Counted from the stretch's first letter, positions 19,830 to 30,297 are shown. The stretch: DNA of 64,000 nucleotides from Petunia secreta (GCA_029990175.1 JARKIP010000065.1:22484501-22548500), one strand, 5' to 3'. Program-made: numbers and translations. The notes: generated by a model from the sequence alone, not told the origin.

Positions 19830-20855
19830 GAGCAAGGTTCGGGTATCGTTCCTACGAACCCCGACCCTTGATTCTTCGTGCTTAGGTTAGTTTGTTTAGA
19901 TTTCTTGTTGTTGAAGTTATTGCAAAAGAATATTACAAAAAAATTAAAAAACTCAAAAATTCAAAAATTTGGTGTAACTTTTTGGTGTGTTCGATTCTTG
20001 AAGTGGGTGTTATAGATTCTTAATACTTGTTGAAAACTTGACGATTGGGTACCAAAATTTTTTGGATTGGATTGAATTGAAAATTGAAAACACCAAATAT
20101 TGTTAAACCCTCCCAAACCCCTGTCCTTGATGAATTTGATTGATTTTGGGTTGTGTGTTTGTGGGGTTTTTGAATTGATTGTTTGGGATTGATCTCTATT
20201 GAAAACCGAACAAATTGCAACAAGAATCGTGTGATTCGGAGTTCGGTAACATTGTTTTTGAAGAATCAAAACCCACCCTTGAACCTTGAAATCCATGTTG
20301 AAACCCCAAACTTGTAAACTTTGCATCTTGATTAAACATTATTTGTTGGTTGTTTGGGTGTGAAATTGATTGGGGATTGAAGGTTGTATCAAGGAGCAAC
20401 TTTGAGTACCTTGGATTTGGCCAAAACACCTTGGAATCGGCCTAGAAATTGGATTGAAAACGAAGAACACGGAGTTGAAAACCCATGTGTTCTTCGTCCA
20501 GGCGCTCCACCTAGACTTTGGGCGCTCCGCCTGACTTGTTCTTGCCCCAGGCACTCTGCCTAATCCCCAGGCGCTCCGCCTGCCTAACCCCACTGCACCA
20601 TTTTCTTAAGGCGCTCCGCCGACCCTCTTGGGCGCTCCGCCTAACAGGGCTGAATTTGGGTAGTTTCTTCTAGGTTTGCTTGTTCTTTGTTGCCTAACCT
20701 CTTATTAGTGCCTATCTAAGTAATCTTTCTACTTAATTAGCACTAATCTTTCATTTCTTTTAGGTGAGTTCGTGCATTAGTTGGAGAGTAGAATTCCAAG
20801 ACGATTCCTAGATTCTTTTTGATTCAAGTCCTCACTTCAAAGTGCCTAGCTTTCA
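19830..20855 (+). other. S1 leader, first part, primer site deleted
   Basis: Right after the LTR end the sequence reads GAGCAAGG, whereas P1 reads GTTTGGTATCAGAGCAAGG. Eleven bases, including most of the primer site, are missing between two ATCAG copies. Type A palindromes lie at 20498-20641. The leader resumes after Q1 at 26482. No gene is seen. Confidence 0.85.
20498..20641. repeat. Type A palindrome array, S1 leader
   Basis: About six units, mostly GGCGCTCCGCC, lie in the leader. Confidence 0.88.
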
Positions 20856-21633
20856 TGATAAGGGGCAAAACACGCGGAAGCTAAATACGATACAAACAAT
20901 GCGAAAGCGATAAAACACAAGATAGATGATATCAAAGATATCGGGAAACAAGGATTGGGGAGTCAAGAAACGAGAAGAAAGAATGGATAAATGAATTCAA
21001 GACATGAATTAAAAATCCAAAAAGGGAGATATGAAACTCGAACCTTACAAGGAATTCATACTAGTGATGAACCTCCATAGGTTATCAAGTCGTACAAGAT
21101 TCACGAAGCGATCCGCTTCGAACTCGAAGGCTCGGCCTTTCTTGTTCTCTCTCAATTTCTATACTCAAAGTTGGCTAATGAGAAATGAAGACTAAGTGTT
21201 GTATTTGTAGTTTTTCACAAGACATAGTGAAATGACTAAAATGCCCCCAAAGCTAATTAGGACATAGTAGAACACCTAGGGCTGAACTAGTAACTTCACA
21301 CCAAAAGATGAGTTTTTCAGCATTCTGGGCGCCCCGCCCGAGAAGTAGGCGCTCCGCCTCATGGAACCAGCAGTGGACTTGGCTGGGCGCTCCGCCCCAA
21401 GGTGAGGCGGTCCGCCTGGTCGCCTGTGTGGTGGGGCGCTCCGCCTAGGGGCTGCCAGGCGCTCCGCCCTGTGGTGCTGGGCGCTCCGCCCACTGTGCTG
21501 AGGCCTTCCATTCCTTCCTTAGTGCTCCGATTCATGATCTTCAAGTCGCTCCCGGAGACCTTGACTTGCATTCCTTGTGCTCTCAAGCTTGGTTCTTGAT
21601 GGTTAGTGTCTTGGCTCGATTTGCCCCGCATCA
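20856..21633 (-). repeat. Q1 3' LTR (778 bp)
   Basis: On the minus strand it starts TGATGCGGGGCAAA and ends GCCCCTTATCA. It matches 25705-26481 with few changes. Its TATA site is mutated here (the plus strand reads TATTTGTA). Confidence 0.94.
21328..21491. repeat. Type A palindrome array, Q1 3' LTR
   Basis: Units are mainly GGCGCTCCGCC, with GGCGGTCCGCC and GGCGCCCCGCC. Confidence 0.92.
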
Positions 21634-21647
21634 TCCTCCCCTTCTTG
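21634..21647 (-). other. Q1 polypurine tract
   Basis: The minus strand reads CAAGAAGGGGAGGA. The TTCGAGGACGAA hairpin is at 21655-21666. Confidence 0.9.
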
Positions 21648-21718
21648 AAAGGATTTCGTCCTCGAAATCAAACCTTCAAAACCTACATTCAAAACAAGCA
21701 CAACCAAAGTTTCCTACT

Positions 21719-24700
21719 TCACAAGTAGGTTAGCTTAACAAGAATAAGTGCAAGTAGTGTGGAAAACACACTCTTGTGATAGAGCCAAGCATCAATACCA
21801 ATGAAAAAGCGTATGTTCCCAAAGGAAACAATACATTCTTGGCTCACAAAGAACAAGCACTCATCATCAAAACAAGCAAAGAGATCAAAGTCATGAAACA
21901 TGTAGCAATCAAATATCTTATGACCCCTAAGCTTACTATCAACACACCAAGCCTTCAAATCAATTTTATCACAACGTGACACATTGGCTTTGGCATGTCC
22001 AACACTCAAGGTGTGCTCAACATATGGGATGGAGTAAGTAAAATAGTTCAATTCACAACTAACATCGACTACTCCACTCCCCTTCTTAAGAACATTCTTA
22101 CACACACCGAGAGGTACCTCCTCACCTCCCAAATCAACCCCAAGACAATCCTCCTCACTAGTCAAACTCCAAAGGAAAGTCTCCAAAATAGGTTCTTCAT
22201 CATTATAGTCCATACAACGAAGGCTAGGACTACTAGAAGATAGGTCAACACGACCAATACCAAGACCACTCTCCTCACTTGGAGTTCCAAACATTGGATC
22301 ATCCATAGAGCCTAACTTGACAAACCATGGAGGTTCGACTCTACTACTGACCCTAGTCCGATACAATTCACCACCACCAATGAGATTGCCTTCAAACATT
22401 AGAAATGTAAAAGCATGCACTTCAAATCCATGGTTACACAAAAGCATAGTATCCATACTAGGTCCTTCACTCTCACTCAAGGAGTCATCAAAAATAAATC
22501 GATCCATCTCACACTCAAGAGACTCCTCAAAATCAAATCCACCCTCACTACGACACAAGGGACCACCGCTATCAATTAAGCAATCAAAGGGAAGAATAAG
22601 ATCATCATGCAATTCATCTTCTCCTTTATCAAATATGGGTGGGGTGTCATAACAAGGTTCACACACAAGGTCAACTTCAACATTTTCACTAAGGAGAGGT
22701 TCAATGAAAATCGAGCTCACATCATGATGTGACTTTTCAACCCTCTCAACTAGTGGTTCATTTTCACACACAAGTTGATCCAAAGGCTCTACACTAGTTG
22801 CAAATACATTGTAACCATACAAATCATCAACTAGCCTAGAGTTTTCACAAATGATATCACAAGACAAGGAAGTATCATGCTGAAGGAAGGAAGAACTAAC
22901 ACATACCTTTGAGTGGCCATTTTTCTCACTCAATGCACTTGAAGTGTCATGAATGTCTCCACCTTGTAGCTCACATTCGGCATCTCCTTCACCTTGTCTT
23001 TCCATCTCGGAACATGGTTGAGGCTCCATCAGTTTTCCTCCAAGATTACCTACACAAGTACTCAAACAAGTAGAAGAAAAAGATAAAGGGTTAAGGTTAG
23101 AATAAGGGGTGTCCTCACTCTCAATTTTTCTTTTTCCCTCTTTCTTTTCACTCATTTTTCTTTCAAGGTCGGGTGTAGATTCGGGTGGTGAAAACCCACT
23201 CACATCACTCAACACAACCTCTCCTTTTTCAACTCGAGAGTTGTCACCGGTCGCTCCCTTACTCCTCTCTATCTTTTGTCTCTCAAATTCGGGTGAGTTG
23301 GGACGAGGCCCAAGAATACCCATAGCCGGAGTAGGTGGACTCTTCACGTCAACCTGGAATCTAAGACTAGGAGAATCATCACTTGATGCCTCCTTCTTCT
23401 TTGTTGGTGAACCACTCGGCTTTAAAAGTGTCTTCGGGCTCACCTTGTTGGCATTTGCCAACTCTTTTGTAGCACTAGTCCCACCATTGCTTGTGTTTGT
23501 AGGACTTCTTGTTTGCACATTCTTGCCTATGGAATAAAGTTCTCGATCCTTGCTCCTTTGCCTAGCCAAAGAAGGCGCACTAGTAGGCACTTGGCTCTTC
23601 GCCCGGTAAGGCATAAACTCATAAACCCTTTGCCCTGCGCCCACAAGATATGCACCCTTCACCACACTATATTGCACCCTCTTCCCCTCCAACCACGGCT
23701 CTCCTATCCACACATCAACATGACGCATGGGATACACGTCACACTAAACATAGCATTTATAACCCCTATGAGATATGAGTACCGGAGCCTCCTTAGAAAC
23801 CCACACTCCATCATACTCATAAGGATGCTCTAGCATATGGCATTGTATCCTAAGCCTATCAACCAAAGCGGTGCTAATACAATTGGCATCGGTACCACCA
23901 ATCTTGAGCAAGTATCCTCCAATACCATCTACCTCAACAACGAACCTACATCTACCCAAGTTTTGTAGATTGGCATCCAAGTGAGAACTTGAATGCCCAC
24001 AAGTGTCAACTACGACAACTTGGGTCTTCCTTATCCCTCCACTAGTGCCAACACCACTAGAACAACCTCCACTTTCCGTCACTCTCCCAACATTAGCAAT
24101 GTTGTTGGAAGTCAAGGAAGGATCCTATCCATGGAACCCATAAGTGCCTCTCGCCTTGGTTCCATAGCCCATATTACTACTCCTACTACAACCATCCACC
24201 CCCCTCACGGCATACAACCCCTTTGTAGCAAAAGCAACACCATCTATCATACCATCCTCCACATGGGAATTAGAAGCATTAGGTCGCTTAGCGTACCTAG
24301 AAGATGCAAGCTTCTTCTTTCCCACGGAACAACCACCACCACCTCCCAAACTAATGGAAGGTCCTCTACTACTCCCTTGCACACAATTAGCAACACTAAG
24401 AGAAGATGCATAAGAATAACCCATATGCTCAACATCATCATCAACTCTATCTATGTCACTATCAACAATATCAAATTCTTCACAAGAAGAGTAAGTAGGA
24501 TCAATGTACCTTGAAGCGTCACCATCTTCGATTTCTTGACTTGAAGCATAGGCATCATCACATTCTTCATCACAAGCCTCATAGTCTTCATCAATCTCAC
24601 GATCATCATAGTGAACCGCTTCATCTTCATACGAGCCATAGTTCCCCGAATCATCATAACAATGCCCATCATCACCATCGTAGGAACCATAGTCTCCACC

Positions 24701-24775
24701 ATCACCATACGAGTCATAACAACTCACATCATCCCCACAAGAACAATAATCTACTCCATCATCATTATCCGACAT
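21719..24775 (-). pseudogene. Q1 long ORF: acidic region, dead retropepsin-like domain, S-ORF
   Basis: The start at 24775 gives one frame of about 1018 codons, broken by two in-frame stops (at about 24125 and 23744). Residues 1-120 are rich in Asp, Tyr and Gly (SYGDGGDYGSYDGDD). A Ser/Gly stretch follows. Around 23960-23650 is a retropepsin-like fold alignable with the neighbours' proteases, but IDSGSCAN has become IGGTDANC, so the catalytic Asp-Ser-Gly is gone. Then comes a Pro/Ser/Lys linker, and the S-ORF (CYDTPPIFDKGEDEL, HAFT, GELYRTRV, KKGSGVVD, IDAWLYHKSVFS). The function is unknown. Relative to Q2, the first stop replaces a Met-like position and the second a Trp. Confidence 0.85.
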
Positions 24776-25690
24776 TGTCGCAACACCACAAGATTAACCT
24801 CCCAAAAGTCACTCCCTCACGTGTTTCACTCAATATATGAACACTCAAAGGCAAGGCCTTACAACTTGGGAACCAAGGTGATCACAACTAGTATGTCCAA
24901 GTTAAAGTTCGGAATGGAGTTAATGAGACTCGATGTACGGACGGCTATTTAAAGTGCACACTTGAGGCCAAAAGGAGTTCTACGACTCTTCTTTGAGTTC
25001 TAATCTCCTCTACGCACAAGTGTCCTAATACGCTCAAGGATTAGTGTTAATGGAGTAGGCCAATTACCCTAGAAACACCAACCAAGAAGTTAGGAACCAA
25101 CGGAACACAAAAAGAAGCGAAACGGAACAATTCGGAGCCGCTCCGCCCAGTTGTGGGAGGCGCTCCGCCTGGTTGGGAGGCGCTCCACCTGGCTGCCCCT
25201 ACTGCCTAGAAGGCTGGGCGGTCCGCCTAAGGTCAGGCGCTCCGGCTAGACCACGGTTTCAGCTTTTCCGACAACGGGTTTTTGGTGATTTTGGCCAACT
25301 TTTTGGTTCGATTTCAACCCGATACACAAAAACAATGATACCCAAAGGTGTATACAACTATATTAACCAATCCCCAATAGTTTTCAACTCCAAACAAACA
25401 ACAACAAGCTTCGATTCAAGATTGAAGCGCTTTCAAGAATTTTCAAATTTTTTAGATTTTGATTTTGGAAATTTTGATTCGTAACTCCAAATTGTGATAT
25501 ATAGGTATCAAAATGACGGGAATACAATCGGGGATTCGATTTCAACCCGATCTACCAGATTTTCATCAATTTTCTAGTTTTTCAACTTTTTTGTTTTTCT
25601 TCCTTTTCAAGAACAACAAGAACAACACAACAACAATACTAACATATGGAACAAGGAACGAGGGTTTGTAAGAACATAACCCGAGCCTTG
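24776..25690 (-). other. Q1 leader
   Basis: Non-coding leader with a type A palindrome array at 25137-25246. No gene is seen. Confidence 0.8.
25137..25246. repeat. Type A palindrome array, Q1 leader
   Basis: Copies of GGCGCTCCGCC and GGCGGTCCGCC, of the same type as its LTRs. The homologous leader of Q2 has type B instead. Confidence 0.9.
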
Positions 25691-25702
25691 CTCTTATACC
25701 AA
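25691..25702 (-). other. Q1 primer binding site, one mismatch
   Basis: The minus strand reads TGGTATAAGAGC, with A in place of C at position 7 of the tRNA-iMet complement. Confidence 0.88.
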
Positions 25703-26049
25703 CTGATAAGGGGTAAAACACGCGGAAGCTAAATACGATACAAACAATGCAAAAGCGATAAAACACAAGATAGATGATATCAAAGATATCGGGAAACAAG
25801 GATTGGGGAGTCAAGAAACGAGAAGAAATAACGGATAAATGAATTCAAGACATGAATTAAATATCCAAAAAGGGAAAAGTGAAACTCGAACCTTACAAGG
25901 AATTCATACTAGTGATGAACCTCCATAGGTTATCAAGTCGTACAAGATTCACGAAGAGATCCGCTTCGAACTCGAAGGCTCAGCCTTTCTCGTTCTCTCT
26001 CAATTTCTATACTCAAAGTTGGCTAATGAGAAATGAAGACTAAGTGTTC

Positions 26050-26057
26050 TATTTATA
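26050..26057 (-). promoter_or_regulatory. TATA box, Q1 5' LTR
   Basis: The minus strand reads TATAAATA within CTATAAATAG. It is intact here and mutated in the 3' LTR. Confidence 0.65.
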
Positions 26058-26174
26058 GTTTTTCACAAGACATAGTGAAATGACTAAAATGCCCCCAAAG
26101 CTAATGAATACATAGTAGAACACCTAGGGCTAAACTAGTAACTTCACACCAAAAGATGAGTTCTTCAGCATTCC

Positions 26175-26340
26175 GGGCGCCCCGCCCGTGGAGTAGGCGC
26201 TCCGCCTCATGGAACCAGCAGTGGACTTGGCTGGGCGCTCCGCCCCAAGGTGAGGCGGTCCGCCTGGTGGCCTGTGTGGTGGGGCGCTCCGCCTAGGGGC
26301 TGCTAGGCGCTCCGCCCTGTGGTGTTGGGCGCTCCGCCCA
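26175..26340. repeat. Type A palindrome array, Q1 5' LTR
   Basis: The units and order are the same as at 21328-21491. Confidence 0.92.
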
Positions 26341-26693
26341 CTGTGCTGAGGCCTTCCATTCCTTCTTTGGTTCTCCGATGCATGATCTTCAAGTCGCTCC
26401 CGGAGACCTTGACTTGCATTCCTTGTGCTCTCAAGCTTGGTTCTTGATGGTTAGTGTCTTGGCTCGATTTGCCCCGCATCATTTCATTGAGTCCCATTAA
26501 CTCCACTCACCCCGGAGTGTGCTTGACTCGTGAATAGTTTGGTTGAGTTGAGGAATTGCTACTCATCTATGTGAAGCTTTGGAACTACAAGTCGAGTGAA
26601 ATATCCACCACTACTAAACGAGAGAACCGAGTGATCTCAAGTGAGGGAGTGTGTGAGGTTGTTTTGCTAAAGTTTGTTACTTGTGTAGGTACA

Positions 26694-27682
26694 ATGTCTA
26701 CCGAAGGAGAAGATTTTACTAAGAGTGCCCTTGCTACTATCCTTGCCAAATTGGATAGTATGAACTTGAGGATTGAAAGACTTGAGAGGGTGAATTCAAG
26801 TGCTCTAGTTGAGCAAGGGACTTCCAATGTCCAATCGGAGAAAGAGACCCCGAGTGTCCAAGTTGAGAAAGGTACCCCGAGTGTCCAAGTTGAAGTCTCA
26901 AGTACTCCTAACTTTACCCCGGAGCAAATGAGATGACCGATGAGAACAAATGTACTTATGCTAACTCATCCTTTGAATCCTATGCATCTACTTGGTGGGA
27001 ATCCGTCAAGAGATCAAGGAGGAGAGCGGGAGTTCCCGTGAGTGTGGGATGGAATGAATTGAAGGGTATCATGAGTATCAAGTACATAACTCCTAGATAT
27101 CGTCAAGAACAACTCAAGAAACTATATGAGTTGAAGCAAGGTGTCAAGACGGTACATGAATATTATGATGAGATTGAGAGAACTCGAATGGCCTTGGATA
27201 TGGACACCGAAGATGAGGAGCAAGTCGTGATCCGTTTCATGAATGGTTTGAGCTATGGTATAGCTTCACAATTGAGATTGCATGCATATCTTTCACTTCA
27301 AGAAGTCCGTGATGCCGCTATTCAAGCCGAGCAATGGCTTGATAAAGAAAAGTCCAACCGTTACAAGAGCAACACTTCTACTTCCATGAACAAGTCAAAG
27401 GATTTGAAAAGTCCTACTCCCAATGCAATATTCACAAATGCAAGTGGCCCTAGTGGAGCAAGTGCTAGCAAAGATGTGAAGAAGCCGTTTCAGAAGTACA
27501 CACCAAATGTTGGAGGTAATTCTAAAACCCAATTGAATACTCCTACTTCTTCTTCCATTCAATGTCACAAATGCAAGGGGTATGGACACTTTGCTAAGGA
27601 GTGTCCTACGAAGAGGACCATGGTTATTGTTGGTGAAAATGCATATGAACAAGAGAGTGAACCGGAGGTGATGAGGGAGTAG
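26694..27682 (+). pseudogene. S1 gag, internal deletion
   Basis: The start at 26694 (MSTEGEDFTKSALATILAKLD) is followed by two EKGTPSVQV-type repeats (26838-26891) and NFTPEQ. Sequence then jumps directly to MTDENKCTYA of the capsid-like core, which removes the hairpin repeats and the arginine-glycine region and changes frame. The core (YASTWWESVKRSRRRAG, YELKQGVKTVHEYYDE) and zinc knuckle CHKCKGYGHFAKEC are intact in the frame 26933-27682. A TAG ends it in the acidic linker. Confidence 0.87.
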
Positions 27683-27723
27683 AGGGATATGAGGGAGTAG
27701 AGGAGGATGATCAAGATGACACG

Positions 27724-28149
27724 GTGGAGGATGAGGAACCTCATACTTTTCTAGTTGTGAGGAGGAGCTTAGGAGCTATGATTGTGGAGGATGGCGAAAC
27801 CTTGCAAAGAGAGAACCTCTTCCATGCTAGGTGTCGTGTCAAGGGTGTTGTATGCTCTATGATCATTGACTTCGGTAGTTGTGCTAACGTTGTGAGGCAA
27901 TCTCTTATAACCCAATTGAAATTGCCTACTGTGAAACACCCCAAGCCATATCGATTGCAATGGCTTAGTGAATGTGGGGAGTTAAAAGTACTGAAGCAAG
28001 CAATGATCAAGTTCAAAATGGGTAGTTATGTGGATGAATACTTGTTCGACGTGGTGCCCATGCAAGCTTGCCATCTTCTCTTTGGAAGGCCTTGGTAATT
28101 TGATCGAAAAGCGGTTCATGACGGACTTGTCAACACTTACACGCTCCAA
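27724..28149 (+). pseudogene. S1 protease, active site mutated and truncated
   Basis: LVVRRSLGAM is followed by MIIDFGSCANVV. The catalytic triplet Asp-Ser-Gly has become Asp-Phe-Gly. The frame reads through FDVVPMQACHLLFGRPW and hits a stop at 28096-28098 in place of Gln. Homology to the P1 copy ends at about 28149 in CTCCAA, where a foreign LTR begins. Confidence 0.85.
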
Positions 28150-28229
28150 GCTTGAAGGATGCAAAGGACGGGAAGCCGAGGGCTTTGGGAGCGATCCGGA
28201 GAAGCGAAAAGCGGAGAAGCTCTCAGGCG

Positions 28230-28443
28230 CACCTCCCAGGGATTCAGGCGGTCCGCCCAAACCCCTAGGCGGTCCGCCCTAGAGGCTGCCCAGGCAGGCG
28301 CTCCGCCCACCAGTTGGGCGCCCCGCCTCCACCACTTGAAGGCCAGGCGCTCCGCCTCCAATTAGGGCGCTCCGCCCACCTCACTGGGCTGCCCAAAGAA
28401 TACCAAATCCAGGCGCTCCGCCCCCTTTTTGGGCGCTCCGCCC
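28230..28443. repeat. Type A palindrome array, LTR remnant
   Basis: A long array of about eight units, with GGCGGTCCGCC, GGCGCTCCGCC and GGCGCCCCGCC. Confidence 0.9.
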
Positions 28444-28560
28444 CACTACGCTGAGGACTTGAATTTTGTAGTGAACTTCCTATTTTGCCCTCAAGTGTTG
28501 TATAAGGTTTTAACTCAGTTGAGGACTATTTTAGTCATTTCACTTAGTCTTAGAAAGTTC

Positions 28561-28569
28561 TATAAATAG
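28561..28569 (+). promoter_or_regulatory. TATA box, LTR remnant
   Basis: TATAAATAG follows the palindrome array. Confidence 0.6.
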
Positions 28570-28904
28570 AACACTTAGCCATTTTCATTCATTACAAAAT
28601 CTTGAATATTGATGAAACTTGAACTATGCTCTCATTTGAACCCTTGTTGGGAACTTGAATTCAATTGGTGGAATCCAATTTGAACTTCATCCATCTTTGA
28701 TCTTTCTATTTGTAAGGGTCGAGTATCTCTTGAGGATAGTTGCATAGCGTAGGTGATTCCTTGACATTCACCCGAGGTGTAGCAAGACAAGTTCCTCGTT
28801 GCTACTTAGGTAATCGTTCGAGTCTCGTCTCGTTTTTATCGTTATCTTTATCATTTCCGCATTTTCATATTGTTTGTTGCTTCCGCGTGTTTTGCCCCTT
28901 ATCA

Positions 28905-29726
28905 GCACCCTATAAACACTTCCAAAAATGGCTCAAGAACTTTGAGTCTCGATCACTCGCAATAGTACGAGGCACACCATGCAATTTCAACACATTGGAA
29001 ACAAACAAGGTAGCTACATGTTGTGCATCATCACACTTTTTGCAAGGAATAAAGTGAGCCATTTTTGAAAAACGGTCAACCACAACGAAGATGCTATCAT
29101 GTCCTCCCCCCCCCCCCCCCCGACCTCGGTAACCCTAGCACAAAGTCCATGGATATATCAACCCAAGGTCGATCAGGCACAGGCAATGGGGTATACAAAC
29201 CATGAGGGTTGGACTTCGATTTAGCTTTCTTGCTAACGGGACAAGCATTGCAAAGCTTTTCCACATCTCGTCGCATTTTGGGCCAATGGAACTGCTCGGT
29301 CAAGATATCAAGAGTTTTGTCGGCACCGAAGTGTCCCATCAGTCCACCGGAGTGAGCTTCTCGAACTAAGAGCTCTCTCCATGATGACACTGGCACACAA
29401 ACCCTCCCATTCTTGAAGAGGTAGCCATCATGCCATTGATATTTCTCAACCCTTCGGCCACTCAAGATAGCGTCATGAACGCATTTCAGTTTAGGATCGT
29501 CTTCGTACATCGACTTGATGCTTTCAAATCCTATGAGCCTAGAGGCGAGAGTGGTCGCTAAGGCAAATTTCCTTGATAGCGCATCGGCCACAACATTGTC
29601 TTTACCCTTTTTGTAATGAATTACATAGGGAAAGCTCTCAATGAATTCAACCCATTTGGCATGTCTTCGGTTCAACTTCTCCTGTCCTCGGAGATGCTTC
29701 AAGGACTCATGATCACTTTTGATCAC
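28905..29726 (-). pseudogene. W integrase N-terminal part and RNase H end
   Basis: From 29726 leftward: SDHESLKHLRGQEKLNRRHAKW, DALSRKFAL, then the integrase zinc region (REAHSGGLMGHFG, CNACPVSKKAK, where the first Cys of the usual CLVCKKAK is changed), and DISMDFVLGLPRSG. A run of 16 C at 29106-29121 (six in V1) breaks the frame. Beyond it lie CKKCDDAQHV, and on to the LTR cut at 28905. The core catalytic Asp-Glu end is missing. Confidence 0.82.
29106..29121. repeat. Poly-C run in W integrase
   Basis: There are sixteen C, where V1 has six at the same place (about 31904-31909). It may be slippage in the genome or a sequencing artefact. Confidence 0.85.
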
Positions 29727-29738
29727 AAACTCTCGAGG

Positions 29739-30297
29739 CTACAAATAATGCTGCCAATGGGCAAGTGCTCGAACGAGGGCATACAATTCTTTGTCATAGG
29801 TTGAGTAATTCAAAGTTGCACCCTTAAGCTTTTCGCTAAAGTAGGCTATTGGCTTCGATTCTTGCATTAGCACTCCTCCAATACCAACTCCGGACGCATC
29901 ACACTCGACTTCGAATGCCTTGCCGAAGTCAGGGAGTTGCAACAACGGGGCAGAGCAAAGCCTCCGTTTCAACTCTTGGAAAGCCCTTTCTTGGGACTCT
30001 CCCCACACACATGGATGGTCTTTCTTTACCAGCTCGGTTAAAGGAGCTGCCACGGTGCTAAAGTCACGAACAAACCTTCGGTAAAAGCTAGCGAAGCCAT
30101 GGAAGCTACGAACTTGTGATACCGAGGTTGGAGTTGGCCAATCTTTGATGGCTTCGACTTTCGACTCGTCGACTTCAACACCACTAGCACTGACAACAAA
30201 TCCAAGAAAGACTACACGCTCGACACAAAAGGCACATTTCTTGAAGTTAGCATGTAACTTCTCTTCTCTTAGCTTATCAAGCACCAGCCTTAGGTGT
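29739..30297 (-). pseudogene. W reverse transcriptase-RNase H
   Basis: The frame reads LRLVLDKLREEKLHANFKKC, FLGFVVSASGVEV, VRSFHGFASFYRRFVRDF and FEVECDASGVGIGG, and stops after LAHWQHYL, where TAG replaces TGG. It continues at 37836 on the other side of V1. Confidence 0.85.

Larger units (their letters stand above)
20856..26481 (-). mobile_element. Q1: non-autonomous element with acidic ORF
   Basis: Q1 reads right to left: 5' LTR 25705-26481, mutated primer site, leader, one long ORF (24775-21719), purine tract 21634-21647, 3' LTR 20856-21633. TTTCA flanks it. It is about 5.6 kb and has no gag, reverse transcriptase, RNase H or integrase. It is homologous to Q2 in its ORF, while its palindrome type and LTR sequence differ. 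Confidence 0.93.
25705..26481 (-). repeat. Q1 5' LTR (777 bp)
   Basis: Mate of 20856-21633, one base shorter. Confidence 0.94.
19158..28149 (+). mobile_element. S1: CRM-like element, truncated, split by Q1
   Basis: S1 has a 5' LTR (19158-19829), leader (19830-20855 and 26482-26693), gag and most of protease. Q1 is inserted in the leader with TTTCA repeats at 20851-20855 and 26482-26486. At about 28149 the protease stops abruptly and an LTR of a different family begins, so pol and the 3' LTR are lost. The primer site is also deleted. S1 belongs to the P1 group by LTR and gag sequence. Confidence 0.88.
28150..28904 (+). repeat. Q-type LTR remnant lacking its first bases
   Basis: It ends GTTTTGCCCCTTATCA like the Q1 LTR and shows a TATA box at 28561-28569. 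Its left end is cut: the first roughly 40-50 bp of a Q1-type LTR are missing and it is fused to the S1 protease. GCACC at 28905-28909 would be one half of its target duplication in W. Confidence 0.8.

Noticed and set aside
24511..24952. Histidine- and isoleucine-rich plus-strand ORFs opposite the Q1 ORF
   Set aside because: They are antisense shadows of the Asp/Tyr-rich codons (GAT and TAT read backwards give ATC and ATA) and show no independent conservation.
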